In this document: one piece after another, positions 24,385 through 24,596 of the stretch
How the letters are laid out: each line of letters opens with the position of its first letter
Position numbering within the stretch: the stretch's first letter is position 1
DNA from: CAZEGV01 sp964511645
GTDB lineage: Bacteria > Bacteroidota > Bacteroidia > Cytophagales > JAAEPT01
Length of the DNA: 24,596 nt
Assembly: GCA_964511645.1 (NCBI GenBank)
Contig: CAZEGV010000041.1
Location: 1 to 24,596, forward strand
Reading direction: 5' to 3'
The notes under the pieces: model-generated
The model's database searches: none
Told to the model about the DNA's origin: nothing
What the model saw: only the letters and a program-made list of their open reading frames with translations
Made by a program: the position numbers and the translations under genes

Positions 24385-24541
24385 TACCAGTTTAACTATA
24401 ATATGAGTCTAATTTAGATTGAATTGTTTTTTGCAATATCGAGGAAAAATGATTTAGCATAACTGGTTAAGGTAAATTATTTTAACGAAGAGAGTGTAAA
24501 AACAAACAGGATAAATGACTTATCTTATAGTTAAACTGGTA
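24385..24541 (+). mobile_element. 157-bp MITE-like element, copy 2
   Basis: It starts TACCAGTTTAACTATAA and ends TTATAGTTAAACTGGTA, a perfect 17-bp terminal inverted repeat; similarity between the ends extends to about 24 bp with two mismatches. The 3-bp duplicates are TAA (24382-24384 and 24542-24544). It is 154/157 identical to copy 1 and has the same orientation. Internal sequence is non-coding. It is inserted in the orfB fragment. Confidence 0.87.
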
Positions 24542-24544
24542 TAA

Positions 24545-24596
24545 TACCAATTAAATTATAATATAAGTCTAATTATTAGTATTTTTGTTTATGGGA
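24545..24596 (+). mobile_element. Start of another, related element (truncated by window end)
   Basis: TACCAATTAAATTATAATAT followed by AAGTCTAATT closely follows the first 35 bases of the MITE-like element (TACCAGTTTAACTATAATAT then GAGTCTAATT) and then diverges. It begins directly after the TAA that flanks copy 2, so two related elements share one target triplet. It may be another MITE or the left end of the full parent insertion sequence. Confidence 0.55.

Overview
The window looks like chromosomal DNA from a low-GC member of the Bacteroidota (flavobacterial or cytophagal type; genus not determinable from sequence alone). Support comes from the order of the division/cell-wall (dcw) genes, a MraY with an inserted segment, a transpeptidase with a C-terminal PASTA domain, a secreted protein with a type IX secretion (T9SS) C-terminal tail, and TAnnTTTG-type promoter motifs.

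Region 1 (1-512) is non-coding. It holds the end of a diverged copy of a small transposon-like repeat, a strong G/C hairpin terminator, and a bulged-hairpin intergenic repeat just beyond ftsZ. Region 2 (513-15587, minus strand) is a complete, tightly packed dcw cluster, in transcription order mraZ, rsmH, ftsL, ftsI, murE, mraY, murD, ftsW, murG, murC, ftsQ, ftsA, ftsZ. Adjacent genes overlap by 1-16 bp or are separated by 0-21 bp, so they are probably one transcription unit. MurE, MurD, MraY, MurG and MurC make lipid II, FtsW and FtsI polymerise and cross-link it at the septum, and FtsZ, FtsA, FtsQ and FtsL form the divisome scaffold. MraZ is the likely autoregulator. Five internal genes (ftsL, ftsI, murG, murC, ftsQ) start with GTG.

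Region 3 (15588-16286) is the 699-bp divergent control region between mraZ and amt. It contains four tandem 10-bp MraZ-type boxes overlapping a candidate mraZ promoter, two consensus DnaA boxes, a probable degenerate intergenic repeat, two perfect hairpins and a candidate amt promoter. Region 4 (16287-17770) is the ammonium channel gene amt, then a terminator and another bulged-hairpin repeat. Region 5 (17781-22566, minus) is a two-gene unit: a secreted MORN-repeat protein followed 1 nt later by a RecB-type helicase-nuclease. No recC or recD lies in the window.

Region 6 (22567-24596) is a small graveyard of mobile DNA. Two 157-bp non-coding elements, 154/157 identical, have matching 17-bp terminal inverted repeats (perfect in copy 2) and 3-bp TTA/TAA target duplications. 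One is inserted in a decayed IS3-family orfA and the other in a decayed IS3-family orfB fragment. Between them sits a T9SS-exported leucine-rich-repeat protein gene. A further related element end begins 3 bp after the second copy and runs off the window.

The most interesting signals are the nested transposon-like repeats (removing one in silico restores the interrupted orfA), the MraZ-box array next to two DnaA boxes, and the recurrent bulged-hairpin intergenic element.
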